In this document: piece by piece, positions 45,141 to 53,697 of the stretch
Layout of the letters: the number at the start of each line of letters is the position of its first letter
Position numbering within the stretch: position 1 is the first letter of the stretch
NCBI RefSeq assembly: GCF_003217495.1
Contig: NZ_QJSW01000005.1
Span: 62,001-126,000, forward strand
Reading direction: 5' to 3'
DNA: 64,000 nt
Origin: Paenibacillus barcinonensis
GTDB lineage: Bacteria; Bacillota; Bacilli; Paenibacillales; Paenibacillaceae
Made by a program: the position numbers and the translations under genes
The notes under the pieces: model-generated
Seen by the model: only the letters and a program-made list of their open reading frames with translations
Told to the model about the DNA's origin: nothing
Databases searched by the model: none

Positions 45141-47240
45141 ATGATGATCGACGACAAGAAGGGACAGCGAGCCGTTGAAAAAGCGAGTCCAGTTCAGATA
45201 ACTGCTGTATATGAAGGAAATGATCTTGGGGTTAGCCTTGGAGCGAATCTGTGTATTTTCAAGGTGTGGTCGCCGGTGGCCGCCCAGATGCACCTTCTTC
45301 TTTACCCGCCATTGACCGACAGAAATTCTGCTGAACAACTGGATCAACTGAAATATCAAGTGATGCCGATGCAGTCTGATGGGCAGGGGGTGTGGGTTCT
45401 TAACATAGAGGGAGATTGGCAAAGGTATCGTTATATGTTCAGGCCCACCTTTGCTGATGGGACCTCCACTACGGCTGTGGACCCTTATGCACGAGCTGTC
45501 ACCATGAACGGGGAGATGGGTGTCATCATAGATCTGGAGCGGACCCATCCAGAAGGGTGGAGGAAGGATCAGCGGCCGAAGCTGCTCCATGCGACAGATG
45601 CTGTACTGTACGAGCTGCATGTTCGGGATTTTTCCATTCATCCCTCATCGGGCATTGTGAACAAAGGCAAATATCTGGCATTCACGGAAACGGGGCTGCG
45701 TGATGAAGCAGGTCATACCCTTGGCATTGACCATCTGGCTGAACTGGGCATTACGCATGTGCACCTGATGCCTGTTTTTGATTTTGCAACGGTAGATGAA
45801 TCAAGTGTAAATGACAATCTGCATGATGTCTCCAACTATAACTGGGGTTATGATCCGCTACATTACAATGTGCCGGAGGGCTCGTATGCATCACGCGCAG
45901 ATGATCCCGAGACGCGCATTCGTGAGTTCAAGTCCATGATTGCTGCACTTCACCAAAAGGGGATAGGGGTCATTATGGATGTGGTCTATAACCACACGTT
46001 TGATACAGCAGGCAGCTCATTTGAAAAGCTGGTTCCCGGTTATTATTATCGCCAGCATGCGGATGGCACCTATAGCAACGGGTCAGGCACAGGCAATGAG
46101 GTGGCAACAGAACGACTGATGGTTCGTAAGTTTATCATTGATTCCGTTCGATTCTGGGCCGAGCAGTACCATGTGGACGGTTTTCGTTTTGATCTGATGG
46201 GTCTGATTGATGTAGCTACCATGAAGCAGCTCACATCTGAGCTTCATACTCGCGTGTCGCCTTCGATTCTCTTATACGGGGAGCCTTGGGGAGCAATGGA
46301 ATCCCCGCTGGCAGAGGAGATGACCTTGAAGGGAACGCAGCGCGGAGCAGGATTTGCAGTCTTCAATGACAATTTTCGTAGCGTCATTAAAGGGGACAGT
46401 GATGGAGATGGCAAAGGATTTGCGACAGGTGAAGAAGGGAAGGCAGCCCATTTATGGACAGGGGTACAGGGGGCTATTCATGATTTTGCGGAAGCACCAG
46501 CCGAGACTCTGAATTATGTCACCGTACATGACAATCTCAATCTGTGGGATAAGGTTGCACGAACACAAGGGCTACATGAGGTGCTGGGTTTTCTGCAGTA
46601 TAACGAGGATGGAAGCCTAAAGGGCTGCAGCAGCGTGGAAGAGGCGGTGAGCAAAGCCAATCCCTATCTTCAGGTTGATCCGAACGATGTGCTTGGCAAC
46701 GAAACGGTCAGGCGATGTCTGCTTGCGAATGGCATTGTATTGACCGCACAAGGTATTCCTCTGATTGCGGCCGGAGACGAGCTGCTGCGAAGTAAATACG
46801 GGGATATGAACAGCCATCAGAGCGGGGATGTAGTTAATGCGATCCGTTGGGACCAGAAACAGCGGTATAAGCCGGTGTTCGACTACTACCGTGGGCTGAT
46901 TCATCTGCGGCGAGAGCATCCGGCATTTCGTCTGCGTACACGCGAAGCGATTGAACGGTATGTTTGTCTTTTGCATCAGGAAGAGGGACTGCTTGCATAC
47001 GAGATACAAGGTACAGCGGCGGAGGATACATGGCAGCGGATTGTAGTGATTTATAATGCGTCCATGCAGACTCGCTCGATCCCGCTCCCTTCCGGGGTGT
47101 GGAACGTCGCTGTTGAAGACGGGCGAGTGGACATGCATTCGCTTCGCACCATGGAAAACGGTCAGAACGGTCCATACGGAGAGAACAGCCAGATTGAGGT
47201 CAGGGGCATCTCCATGACCACTTTATATTCCGTTTTGTGA
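45141..47240 (+). CDS. pulA: Type I pullulanase (GH13_14)
   Basis: The product hydrolyses alpha-1,6 branches of pullulan, glycogen or limit dextrins. In 699 residues it has an N-terminal CBM48-type domain (about 20-130, FKVWSPVAAQMHLLLYP), then the GH13 barrel with the type I pullulanase motif YNWGYDP, nucleophile Asp351 (FRFDLMG), acid/base Glu381 (YGEPWG) and Asp464 (VTVHDNLNLWDK), and a C-terminal beta domain. There is no signal peptide, so it is cytosolic and probably debranches stored glycogen or imported maltodextrins. GAGAGGAG precedes two adjacent ATG codons. Confidence 0.94.
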   Translation: MMIDDKKGQRAVEKASPVQITAVYEGNDLGVSLGANLCIFKVWSPVAAQMHLLLYPPLTDRNSAEQLDQLKYQVMPMQSDGQGVWVLNIEGDWQRYRYMFRPTFADGTSTTAVDPYARAVTMNGEMGVIIDLERTHPEGWRKDQRPKLLHATDAVLYELHVRDFSIHPSSGIVNKGKYLAFTETGLRDEAGHTLGIDHLAELGITHVHLMPVFDFATVDESSVNDNLHDVSNYNWGYDPLHYNVPEGSYASRADDPETRIREFKSMIAALHQKGIGVIMDVVYNHTFDTAGSSFEKLVPGYYYRQHADGTYSNGSGTGNEVATERLMVRKFIIDSVRFWAEQYHVDGFRFDLMGLIDVATMKQLTSELHTRVSPSILLYGEPWGAMESPLAEEMTLKGTQRGAGFAVFNDNFRSVIKGDSDGDGKGFATGEEGKAAHLWTGVQGAIHDFAEAPAETLNYVTVHDNLNLWDKVARTQGLHEVLGFLQYNEDGSLKGCSSVEEAVSKANPYLQVDPNDVLGNETVRRCLLANGIVLTAQGIPLIAAGDELLRSKYGDMNSHQSGDVVNAIRWDQKQRYKPVFDYYRGLIHLRREHPAFRLRTREAIERYVCLLHQEEGLLAYEIQGTAAEDTWQRIVVIYNASMQTRSIPLPSGVWNVAVEDGRVDMHSLRTMENGQNGPYGENSQIEVRGISMTTLYSVL

Positions 47241-47271
47241 AGTAGACCTGTTTAATAAGCCAATACGTCAA

Positions 47272-47307
47272 GACACTCTCTTATATGTTTTAAAGGGAGT
47301 GTTTTTT
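47272..47307 (+). terminator. Terminator between the two pullulanase genes
   Basis: ACACTC ... GGAGTGT is followed by TTTTTT; the loop is AT-rich. Confidence 0.65.
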
Positions 47308-47494
47308 GAGTTCACAGGTACAGAAGCTGTCAACCACAGCGGCTTGTTTACATATGCTGTAGATGAAAGCGTTTTGCTCATCGAAAGTGTCGCTCTAACC
47401 GATATGTTCAGTACAGACAACCCTGGGTTGACAAATAGCTTCCCGCTTCGTAACATCGGGACAACACGAAATCAAAGGATATAAAGGCGGTGGA

Positions 47495-50374
47495 ATGATG
47501 CCGGAATGGACTTCTTTTCGTTATGAAGGCAACGACCTTGGCTTAACTTATACCTGTGCTGAGAGCACGTTCAAGCTATGGGCACCTACTGCACAGTTGG
47601 TCCATATATTGATTTTTGAAAATGAGGGCGAGTATAACGACCTTGGTATTGTAACCAATCATGATGATGGCCAGGCATACGAGATGATATGTGATGCAGA
47701 TGGCATCTGGCAGCTGACGCTTCCGGGCGACTGGGCTGGACACTTCTATATGTACCGTATCGTTCATGATAACCAGCAAGTGCATGTTGTAGCAGACCCG
47801 TACAGCAAAGCTGTTACAGCGAATGGGCAGCGTACGGCAATTATCGACTGGAGTTATACACATCCAGAGGGATGGGATCAGGACGTAAAGCCTGCATTTG
47901 TTCATCCTGTAGATGCGGTTATCTATGAACTGCATGTTCGTGATTTCTCTTCGGATTCTTATGCAGAACTGCCGTATAAAGGAAAATATTTGGCTTTTAC
48001 AGCGAGCGGGCTTACAGACCAGGCAGGAAACCGGATCGGTATTGATCATTTGGTTGAATTGGGTGTGACACATATTCATTTACTTCCTGTGGCCGATTAT
48101 CAGACAGTAAACGAGCTTACGGCTGCCCATGCCGATTTTAATGTCAAAGCGCCCTACAATTGGGGGTATGACCCGCAGCATTACAATGTGCCTGAAGGCT
48201 CGTATGCGACTGATCCACGCGACCCCGCTGTCCGCATCCGTGAGTTCAAAATGATGATTCAGTCGATGCACAGGCAGGGTCTGCGTGTCGTGCTGGACGT
48301 TGTTTACAACCATACGTATAGCGTGGAGAAGGGTCCTTTTGAGCGGATTGTGCCAGGCTACTTCTATCGCCATAATGAGGATGGTACGCTCAGTAACGGA
48401 TCTGGTGTCGGTAATGAACTGGCGACAGAGCGCCCGATGGTACGGAAATATATTTTGGATTCATTACGTTACTGGGCCGAGGAATTTCATATTGACGGGT
48501 TCAGATTTGATCTGATGGCATTGATTGATCAGGATACGATGATTGAGCTGACCCGTGAATTGAGGGAGCAGTTTGATCCCGCCTTTCTGATCTATGGAGA
48601 GCCATGGACTGGCGGGGCTTCACCGCTGACACGCCAGACACTCAAAGGAACGCAGCGAGGCCATGGTTTTGCTGTATTCAATGATCACTTTCGAAGTGCA
48701 ATCAAGGGAGATAGCGATGGTAGCGGCAGGGGATTCGTGACAGGCGCAGAAGGGCAGGAGCATGCCATTATGCAGGGTGCTGAAGGGGCGTTGAATGATT
48801 TCGCCTCTTCACCTGCAGAAACCGTTAATTATGTAACCGCTCATGATAACCTGAACCTATGGGATAAAATCGCAACCTGTCTTGATCTGCGCCATGATCT
48901 GGGTTTTCCCGTATGGAAGGACGGACAGCCCGCAGAAGGTGGCAGTGCTGAATCGGCGGTGAAGGCGGTAGATGCTTATCGGCATGTGAACGAAGCTCAT
49001 CTCATGGAGAATGAGATGGTTCGCCGCTCGATCCTTGCTACAGGCATCCTGCTTACATCACAGGGCATACCGTTTCTGCAGGCCGGAGACGAGATGTTAA
49101 GGTCCAAGGCCGGAGACCATAACAGCTATCGTAGTGGCGATGCAGTGAACGCGATAAGATGGGCGAATAAAGAGCGCTTCAGACCTGTGTTTGATTATTA
49201 TCGAGGGTTAATTCATCTGCGGCGTACTCATCCGGCATTCCGCATGACGGAGGCGGAGCAGGTGCGCAGACATCTTCGCGTTATACGAACAGATGGAAAC
49301 GTGGCGGCCTATATGCTTGAACAAAGGGCTAATGGGGATTCGTGGCATCGAATTATTGTGATCTATAACGGCTCCGATGAGGCTCAAACGATTCATCTGC
49401 ATGAGGGAGAATGGAAGGTGGTTGTGAACCACCATACAGCTGGAACGGATGTGCTGGAGACAGTTACAAGAGAAGTTCAGGTGGAACGATGGTCACTTAT
49501 GGTTCTGTATGATCTGGAGCATCCTGTCGAGGCAGAACCAGCAGCGCTTGAGATTGGCATCCCGCGCCGGGTGTTTGCACCGCAGGAGATTACTCGACTG
49601 CGAGCCGTTGTGAGGGACAGCATGGGAAATGTATTGGAAAATATGCATGTGCTGTGGAGTTCGTCCGATCCCGATATTGTGCGTATGGATGACGACGGTA
49701 CGATGCATACGATGACCCGAGGCACCGCTGAAATCACTGCCGCTTGCGGTCCGATCACATCGACCTGCACGGTAGAGGTCGATGTCCGATTTGCAGCTCG
49801 AATCGAGATTCTTGGTGAGCCAGTGGTATACACGACTCGAATCAGTCGTTTTCGGGCGCTGGTGCTGGATCAGTATGGGCAACCTCTGACAGATGCCCAT
49901 ATCCGCTGGAGCTCTTCTCATTCGGATGTAGCAGCCGTGAGCCATGCTGGCCTTGTTAGAGCGGTGACGGCAGGTACAACACGTATTATCGCTGAAGCCG
50001 GAAATGTCCGGGCTGTGTACACAGTAACGGTTCACAGACATCTGTCGCGAGTGATAACCATCCGCTATGAACGAGAGGATCACTGCTACGATGGCTGGGA
50101 TGTCTGGGTATGGGGCACAGGCATGCAGGATGGCGCATTTCGCTTGGAACGGGCAGGCAGTGCGGCAGAAGCACGATTCCGTGTCGCTCCAGGCTTGCAT
50201 CATTTGGGTTTTATCATCCGATTGAACGAATGGGAGGCCAAGGATACGTGCGGAGACCGCTATGTGGATATCGCGCCTGAGGATGGTGACGTGCAGATTA
50301 ACGTGCAGAGCGGATCGGATGAGATGCACATCATACGCGAGCCACGTGACAATGATGACCTGAATAGCGCTTGA
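47495..50374 (+). CDS. Second type I pullulanase with Ig-like and CBM41-like C-terminal modules
   Basis: This is a 959-residue paralogue of the preceding pullulanase: N-terminal CBM48-type domain (about 10-120), GH13 barrel with YNWGYDP, nucleophile Asp339, acid/base Glu369 (YGEPWTGG) and Asp451. After about residue 680 it is different. Two bacterial Ig-like (Big2) repeats (about 682-765 and 767-850, each with a WSSSxxDxxxxxxxG core) precede a domain (about 851-950) with YDGWDVWVWGTGMQDG, like the pullulanase-associated CBM41. No signal peptide or anchor is seen, although such modules usually belong to exported enzymes. Its start follows AAGGCGG. Confidence 0.9.
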   Translation: MMPEWTSFRYEGNDLGLTYTCAESTFKLWAPTAQLVHILIFENEGEYNDLGIVTNHDDGQAYEMICDADGIWQLTLPGDWAGHFYMYRIVHDNQQVHVVADPYSKAVTANGQRTAIIDWSYTHPEGWDQDVKPAFVHPVDAVIYELHVRDFSSDSYAELPYKGKYLAFTASGLTDQAGNRIGIDHLVELGVTHIHLLPVADYQTVNELTAAHADFNVKAPYNWGYDPQHYNVPEGSYATDPRDPAVRIREFKMMIQSMHRQGLRVVLDVVYNHTYSVEKGPFERIVPGYFYRHNEDGTLSNGSGVGNELATERPMVRKYILDSLRYWAEEFHIDGFRFDLMALIDQDTMIELTRELREQFDPAFLIYGEPWTGGASPLTRQTLKGTQRGHGFAVFNDHFRSAIKGDSDGSGRGFVTGAEGQEHAIMQGAEGALNDFASSPAETVNYVTAHDNLNLWDKIATCLDLRHDLGFPVWKDGQPAEGGSAESAVKAVDAYRHVNEAHLMENEMVRRSILATGILLTSQGIPFLQAGDEMLRSKAGDHNSYRSGDAVNAIRWANKERFRPVFDYYRGLIHLRRTHPAFRMTEAEQVRRHLRVIRTDGNVAAYMLEQRANGDSWHRIIVIYNGSDEAQTIHLHEGEWKVVVNHHTAGTDVLETVTREVQVERWSLMVLYDLEHPVEAEPAALEIGIPRRVFAPQEITRLRAVVRDSMGNVLENMHVLWSSSDPDIVRMDDDGTMHTMTRGTAEITAACGPITSTCTVEVDVRFAARIEILGEPVVYTTRISRFRALVLDQYGQPLTDAHIRWSSSHSDVAAVSHAGLVRAVTAGTTRIIAEAGNVRAVYTVTVHRHLSRVITIRYEREDHCYDGWDVWVWGTGMQDGAFRLERAGSAAEARFRVAPGLHHLGFIIRLNEWEAKDTCGDRYVDIAPEDGDVQINVQSGSDEMHIIREPRDNDDLNSA

Positions 50375-50381
50375 GTTTTTT

Positions 50382-50412
50382 ACAGCTGGAAGCAATTCCG
50401 GCTGTTTTTTTG
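50382..50412 (+). terminator. Terminator after the second pullulanase gene
   Basis: ACAGC-GGAA ... TTCC-GGCTGT is followed by TTTTTTT. Confidence 0.75.
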
Positions 50413-50610
50413 TGTTTAAAAAAGTGTTAAATAACAAAAAAAGGTTAAAAATATTCGGTTTAATGTTTTAGATGCGAGGTCATTGGGGTAAATATAGATA
50501 TGGCCCAACATACGGCCCTCACAAATAGACCATATTGATCTATTGGTGAGAAGATGCAGAGCTTGCCAACAAAAACAAAGTAGGGAACCCTTGAAGGAGG
50601 ATGTTCAATC

Positions 50611-51246
50611 ATGAAATCCAACGGAAAAATGGCTCAACTTACAGCAACTCCAAGAACAGAAAAGAAAGGTGCAGCACTGCGCCTGTTAAGACAAGGTGGA
50701 CGAGTTCCTGCCGTAGTTTACGGACCGGGGCAAGAAGGTGCCGCCATACATGTGGATGAAAAGGAAGTGCTTAAAGTGGCACGCACAGGCCGCTCCGAGA
50801 TGTTTAACCTGAATGTAGAGGGTGGCAAAACGGTTCCTGTGCTGATCAAGGATCAGCAGGAGCGTAACGGCCGTCTACTGCATGTAGACTTTTTGCAGAT
50901 TTCCAAAAACAAACCGATCACCGTGAGTGTGTCGATTGATTTTCAGGGGACTGCTGCCGGCTCCAAAGCAGGCGGTGTATTCCAGACCCAGGAAACACAG
51001 CTAGAAGTGGAAGGTTTGCCAGCTGACCTGCCAACCTCCATTGAAGTTGACGTCAGCGGTCTGGAGATCGGTGATCGACTCACCGCAGGTGAGATTAAAC
51101 TGGATAAGGGTCTGACTCTTATCACGTCACCAGATTCTATCGTAGCTTCGGTGATGCCGCCACAGGCTGCTGAACAGGAGCCAACAGCTTCAGCTGATGA
51201 AGCGCAGCCTGAAGCTGCAGCAGAGGGTGAAGCTGCTGAACAATAA
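50611..51246 (+). CDS. rplY: 50S ribosomal protein L25 / general stress protein Ctc
   Basis: This 5S rRNA-binding ribosomal protein is of the long TL5/CTC type. It has 211 residues, with an N-terminal L25 domain (about 8-95, RRTEKKGAALRLLRQGG-like start and GRLLHVDFLQI) and a C-terminal beta domain (about 96-185). A Glu/Ala-rich tail of 25 residues follows. In B. subtilis the gene is a sigma-B stress gene. Upstream here, GGTTTAA is followed by GGGGTAAA, but the gap is too long for a normal sigma-B promoter. AAGGAGGA precedes the ATG. Confidence 0.93.
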   Translation: MKSNGKMAQLTATPRTEKKGAALRLLRQGGRVPAVVYGPGQEGAAIHVDEKEVLKVARTGRSEMFNLNVEGGKTVPVLIKDQQERNGRLLHVDFLQISKNKPITVSVSIDFQGTAAGSKAGGVFQTQETQLEVEGLPADLPTSIEVDVSGLEIGDRLTAGEIKLDKGLTLITSPDSIVASVMPPQAAEQEPTASADEAQPEAAAEGEAAEQ

Positions 51247-51285
51247 TTAAACGCTGTAAACCTGATTTATGCTTGTTAAGCGGGC

Positions 51286-51321
51286 AGGCTCAGTCCACAC
51301 GATGTGGGCTGGGCTTTTTTT
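51286..51321 (+). terminator. Terminator after rplY
   Basis: GGCTCAGTCCACA-CGA-TGTGGGCTGGGCT is followed by TTTTTT. Confidence 0.85.
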
Positions 51322-51456
51322 CGTTCTCCACAGGTATCAAAACTTTCATTGAAATAACGGAGGAACTTGTGGTACAACGTGAAGACGGACGAAAAGAGGA
51401 GAAAACGAAGTGAGCAAAATAAAAATAAAATAAAAGAAAAGAAAGCAGGTTGCTGT

Positions 51457-51978
51457 ATGTTTGATCCGACCATCTACGATAATCTCAAAGTAGCCATTGA
51501 AAACTACATTTATGATCTGGACAATCTTGATGAACGCATCCATGTTACCCATCGAAGAGATCAGCTTGATATGGCGAGCATGTCCAGAGTGTTTACGCTG
51601 CAATTTTGTCTCAGAGAGAAGGCTGGAATTACCGCTGAACTGGTGCTGAAGAGTGCCCTGGAGGATACGGCTGCAGAAATTCTGGAGACACCGGGCAGCC
51701 AGCCGGGTTGTGGTTTGGAGCTTCGCTTTGCGCTCGTAACGACGAAGCAGCCGGAATTGCTATGTCCTGACATTCAGGCCATCATGCAGGAATATTGGCC
51801 CTCACAGCGGACGCTGCAACGTATTCATTATACGTTTGGTGAGACGCCCGCATCTTTTAATGTGGCTTCCAGTGTATATTTTGATCGAAAGGTGAATGAA
51901 GATCAGATGCAGGACATGCCAGAGTTATGTCATCACATGCTGCACGTGCTACACAGATTGGGAATAATGGAAAAATAA
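51457..51978 (+). CDS. Conserved-looking protein of unknown function
   Basis: I do not recognise this 173-residue protein. It is soluble and slightly acidic, with no signal peptide or membrane segment. Its first third is helical and charged (NYIYDLDNLDERIHVTHRRD), the middle is alternating hydrophobic, and the end has ELCHHMLHVLHRLGI. The ATG at 51457 follows AGCAGGT. A longer open frame to 51367 adds only a Lys/Arg/Glu-rich stretch from an A-rich leader and is unlikely. It is flanked by terminators on both sides, so it is a single-gene unit. Confidence 0.65.
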   Translation: MFDPTIYDNLKVAIENYIYDLDNLDERIHVTHRRDQLDMASMSRVFTLQFCLREKAGITAELVLKSALEDTAAEILETPGSQPGCGLELRFALVTTKQPELLCPDIQAIMQEYWPSQRTLQRIHYTFGETPASFNVASSVYFDRKVNEDQMQDMPELCHHMLHVLHRLGIMEK

Positions 51979-52280
51979 GAATTTAAAAGCGGGTTTACTT
52001 TAATAAATATACAACCATCTATGCCTTGTATCGTCTGGAGATCAGGGCTTTTTGTATTATTTTTAGAATTTTGTATAGGCTTTCAGGCTTAGTTGGACTT
52101 GATTTTGGGTTATTAATTTACGCAACCAAGTAAGAGAATGTATATTAAAAGGGGGGAAAAGTGCAACTAAAATACAAATAAAAGGTGAAATTGCGAAAAT
52201 ATACTTGGGACTAAAGATTTATATATGAACTAAAGGAACTAGTTTTCCTTGCCGATAAAATATCGAAGGGGAGAAACTAC
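51979..52280. other. AT-rich intergenic region before the WYL regulator gene
   Basis: A short hairpin with T-run (GCCTTG ... CAGGGC then TTTTT, 52023-52053) may terminate the preceding gene. The remaining bases up to the Shine-Dalgarno AAGGGGAG are AT-rich; I see no defined promoter, operator or small gene. Confidence 0.4.
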
Positions 52281-53252
52281 ATGACAGAGAAATTAATTCG
52301 TCTGCTACGTATACTTCAGGCTATACAAGCTAATCCCGGAATCTCTGCTAAGGAATTGGCCCTTAAATGCGGTACAACTGTACGTACAATTTATCGTGAT
52401 CTCCGGATTTTGGACAGGGTTGCTCCCATAATGAACGAAGGATATGGAAAGGGTTATCGATTTATAGGTGACTTCGCGATGTATCCGCTAGATTTTACCG
52501 AACAGGAGGCCATGCTTTTTTGTATGCTTCCTGCCTTGGTCGATACTTCTAAATTACCGACTGAGTTTGATTCAGCTTATGATAAAGTTATATCGGCACA
52601 CACCAAACTTAAAACAAGGAATAGTGAAATTGTGGAAAATATTGCTGGCATCATTCGAATGGGAATACCTGCTTACCGTGAGGAAGGCAAGGACCCCAAC
52701 CTGTTAATCCCTATTATCGAGGCAATTCTAGACGGGAGGACAATCCAAGCTCAATATCATACACTCACCAATAATCAAATTACATTCCGGCACATTGATC
52801 CTTATTATCTGGTCCCGCGCGATCAACGTTTCTATCTGATAGGATACTGTCATCTGCAACAGAAGGTTCGTTTATTTCGCATCAGCCGTTTTCTGGATGT
52901 TACGAAAACCAATGCTGTATTTGATATGGGCGATTTCAACATAACCCAGTATATGAAAAATACCTGGTCGATCGACCGAGGAGAAGAGCATATTCATTTT
53001 AAAGTGAGATTCTCTGAAAAAGTTGCCCCCTACATAAAAGAAGAAGAGATGTTTGTTCGTCCTCGGATGACGGATCTTGTAAATGGAGGCTTGTTATTTG
53101 AGGTAACACTGAATAGCAGCCGTGAATTTTTAATGTGGTTATATCAGTTTGGTCCTGAGGCGGAGGTGCTGGAACCTCGCGAGTATCGAAGACAGATTCG
53201 TAAACAGCTTTTGGTATGGCTGGAGCGCTATGAAGATGAGGAGGCTCTCTAG
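52281..53252 (+). CDS. WYL-domain transcriptional regulator (YafY/DeoR-type HTH)
   Basis: The 323-residue regulator has an N-terminal winged HTH (about 1-60; GISAKELALKCGTTVRTIYRDLR), a WYL domain (about 140-215; QAQYHTLTNNQITFRHIDPYYL and RFYLIGYCHL), and a C-terminal WCX-type domain (about 225-320). WYL proteins bind nucleic acids or nucleotides and often govern DNA-damage or phage-defence genes. The HIRAN-domain gene follows after 35 bases and is the likely target or partner. AAGGGGAG precedes the ATG. Confidence 0.88.
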   Translation: MTEKLIRLLRILQAIQANPGISAKELALKCGTTVRTIYRDLRILDRVAPIMNEGYGKGYRFIGDFAMYPLDFTEQEAMLFCMLPALVDTSKLPTEFDSAYDKVISAHTKLKTRNSEIVENIAGIIRMGIPAYREEGKDPNLLIPIIEAILDGRTIQAQYHTLTNNQITFRHIDPYYLVPRDQRFYLIGYCHLQQKVRLFRISRFLDVTKTNAVFDMGDFNITQYMKNTWSIDRGEEHIHFKVRFSEKVAPYIKEEEMFVRPRMTDLVNGGLLFEVTLNSSREFLMWLYQFGPEAEVLEPREYRRQIRKQLLVWLERYEDEEAL

Positions 53253-53287
53253 TCATCAGGGAATAACAGAAGAAAAGGAGTAATTAT

Positions 53288-53650
53288 ATGAGTACCAAAA
53301 TATTTGCAGCAGTCATTGGCATGGATAATTATCATGGAGCACAAGCATTTCATGTGGGAGATACGCTGTATCTTGTTAAGGACCCCGATAATCGCTCGGA
53401 TCACCGGGCAATCAAAGTGGTTATTCCTCCAATCGGAGAAGTAGGATATATTATCAATCACCCCGGCCAAACCCCTCATGGCTGCTGGACCGGGGCAGGA
53501 TTCTATGATGCCTTCTCTCAGCAAACCTGTGCCAAGGTGAGATTTATGATGAAGGACATGGTCATTATTGAACTGATTGAAATTACTCATGTATCTGTGT
53601 CACAGATGGATTCGATGATCGCGGATTGGCAGTTTCGTGAGAAAGCCTGA
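53288..53650 (+). CDS. Stand-alone HIRAN-domain protein
   Basis: This 120-residue protein is almost entirely a HIRAN-like domain: AAVIGMDNYHGAQAF, GDTLYLVKDPDNRSDHRAIK and GEVGYIINHP (about residues 6-65), followed by a short region ending in WQFREKA. In larger proteins this domain binds single-stranded DNA 3' ends (HLTF/Rad5). It stands directly behind a WYL regulator gene, with its own AAAAGGAG. The domain assignment is by pattern and moderately sure; the function is inferred. Confidence 0.7.
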   Translation: MSTKIFAAVIGMDNYHGAQAFHVGDTLYLVKDPDNRSDHRAIKVVIPPIGEVGYIINHPGQTPHGCWTGAGFYDAFSQQTCAKVRFMMKDMVIIELIEITHVSVSQMDSMIADWQFREKA

Positions 53651-53658
53651 TTATCGTT

Positions 53659-53697
53659 GAAAATACACAAGGCTCATCGACGGATGAGCCTTGTGTA
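53659..53697 (-). terminator. Terminator of the glycosyltransferase gene
   Basis: Minus strand: TACACAAGGCTCATC ... GATGAGCCTTGTGTA is followed by TTTTC. The 5' arm includes the last codons and the stop of the glycosyltransferase gene. Confidence 0.75.

Noticed and set aside
47268..47484. Small ORFs between the two pullulanase genes
   Set aside because: They overlap a terminator hairpin and lack ribosome sites.
50461..50510. Sigma-B promoter for rplY/ctc
   Set aside because: GTTTAA and GGGGTAAA are both present but about 22 bases apart, too far for sigma-B; kept only as a remark.
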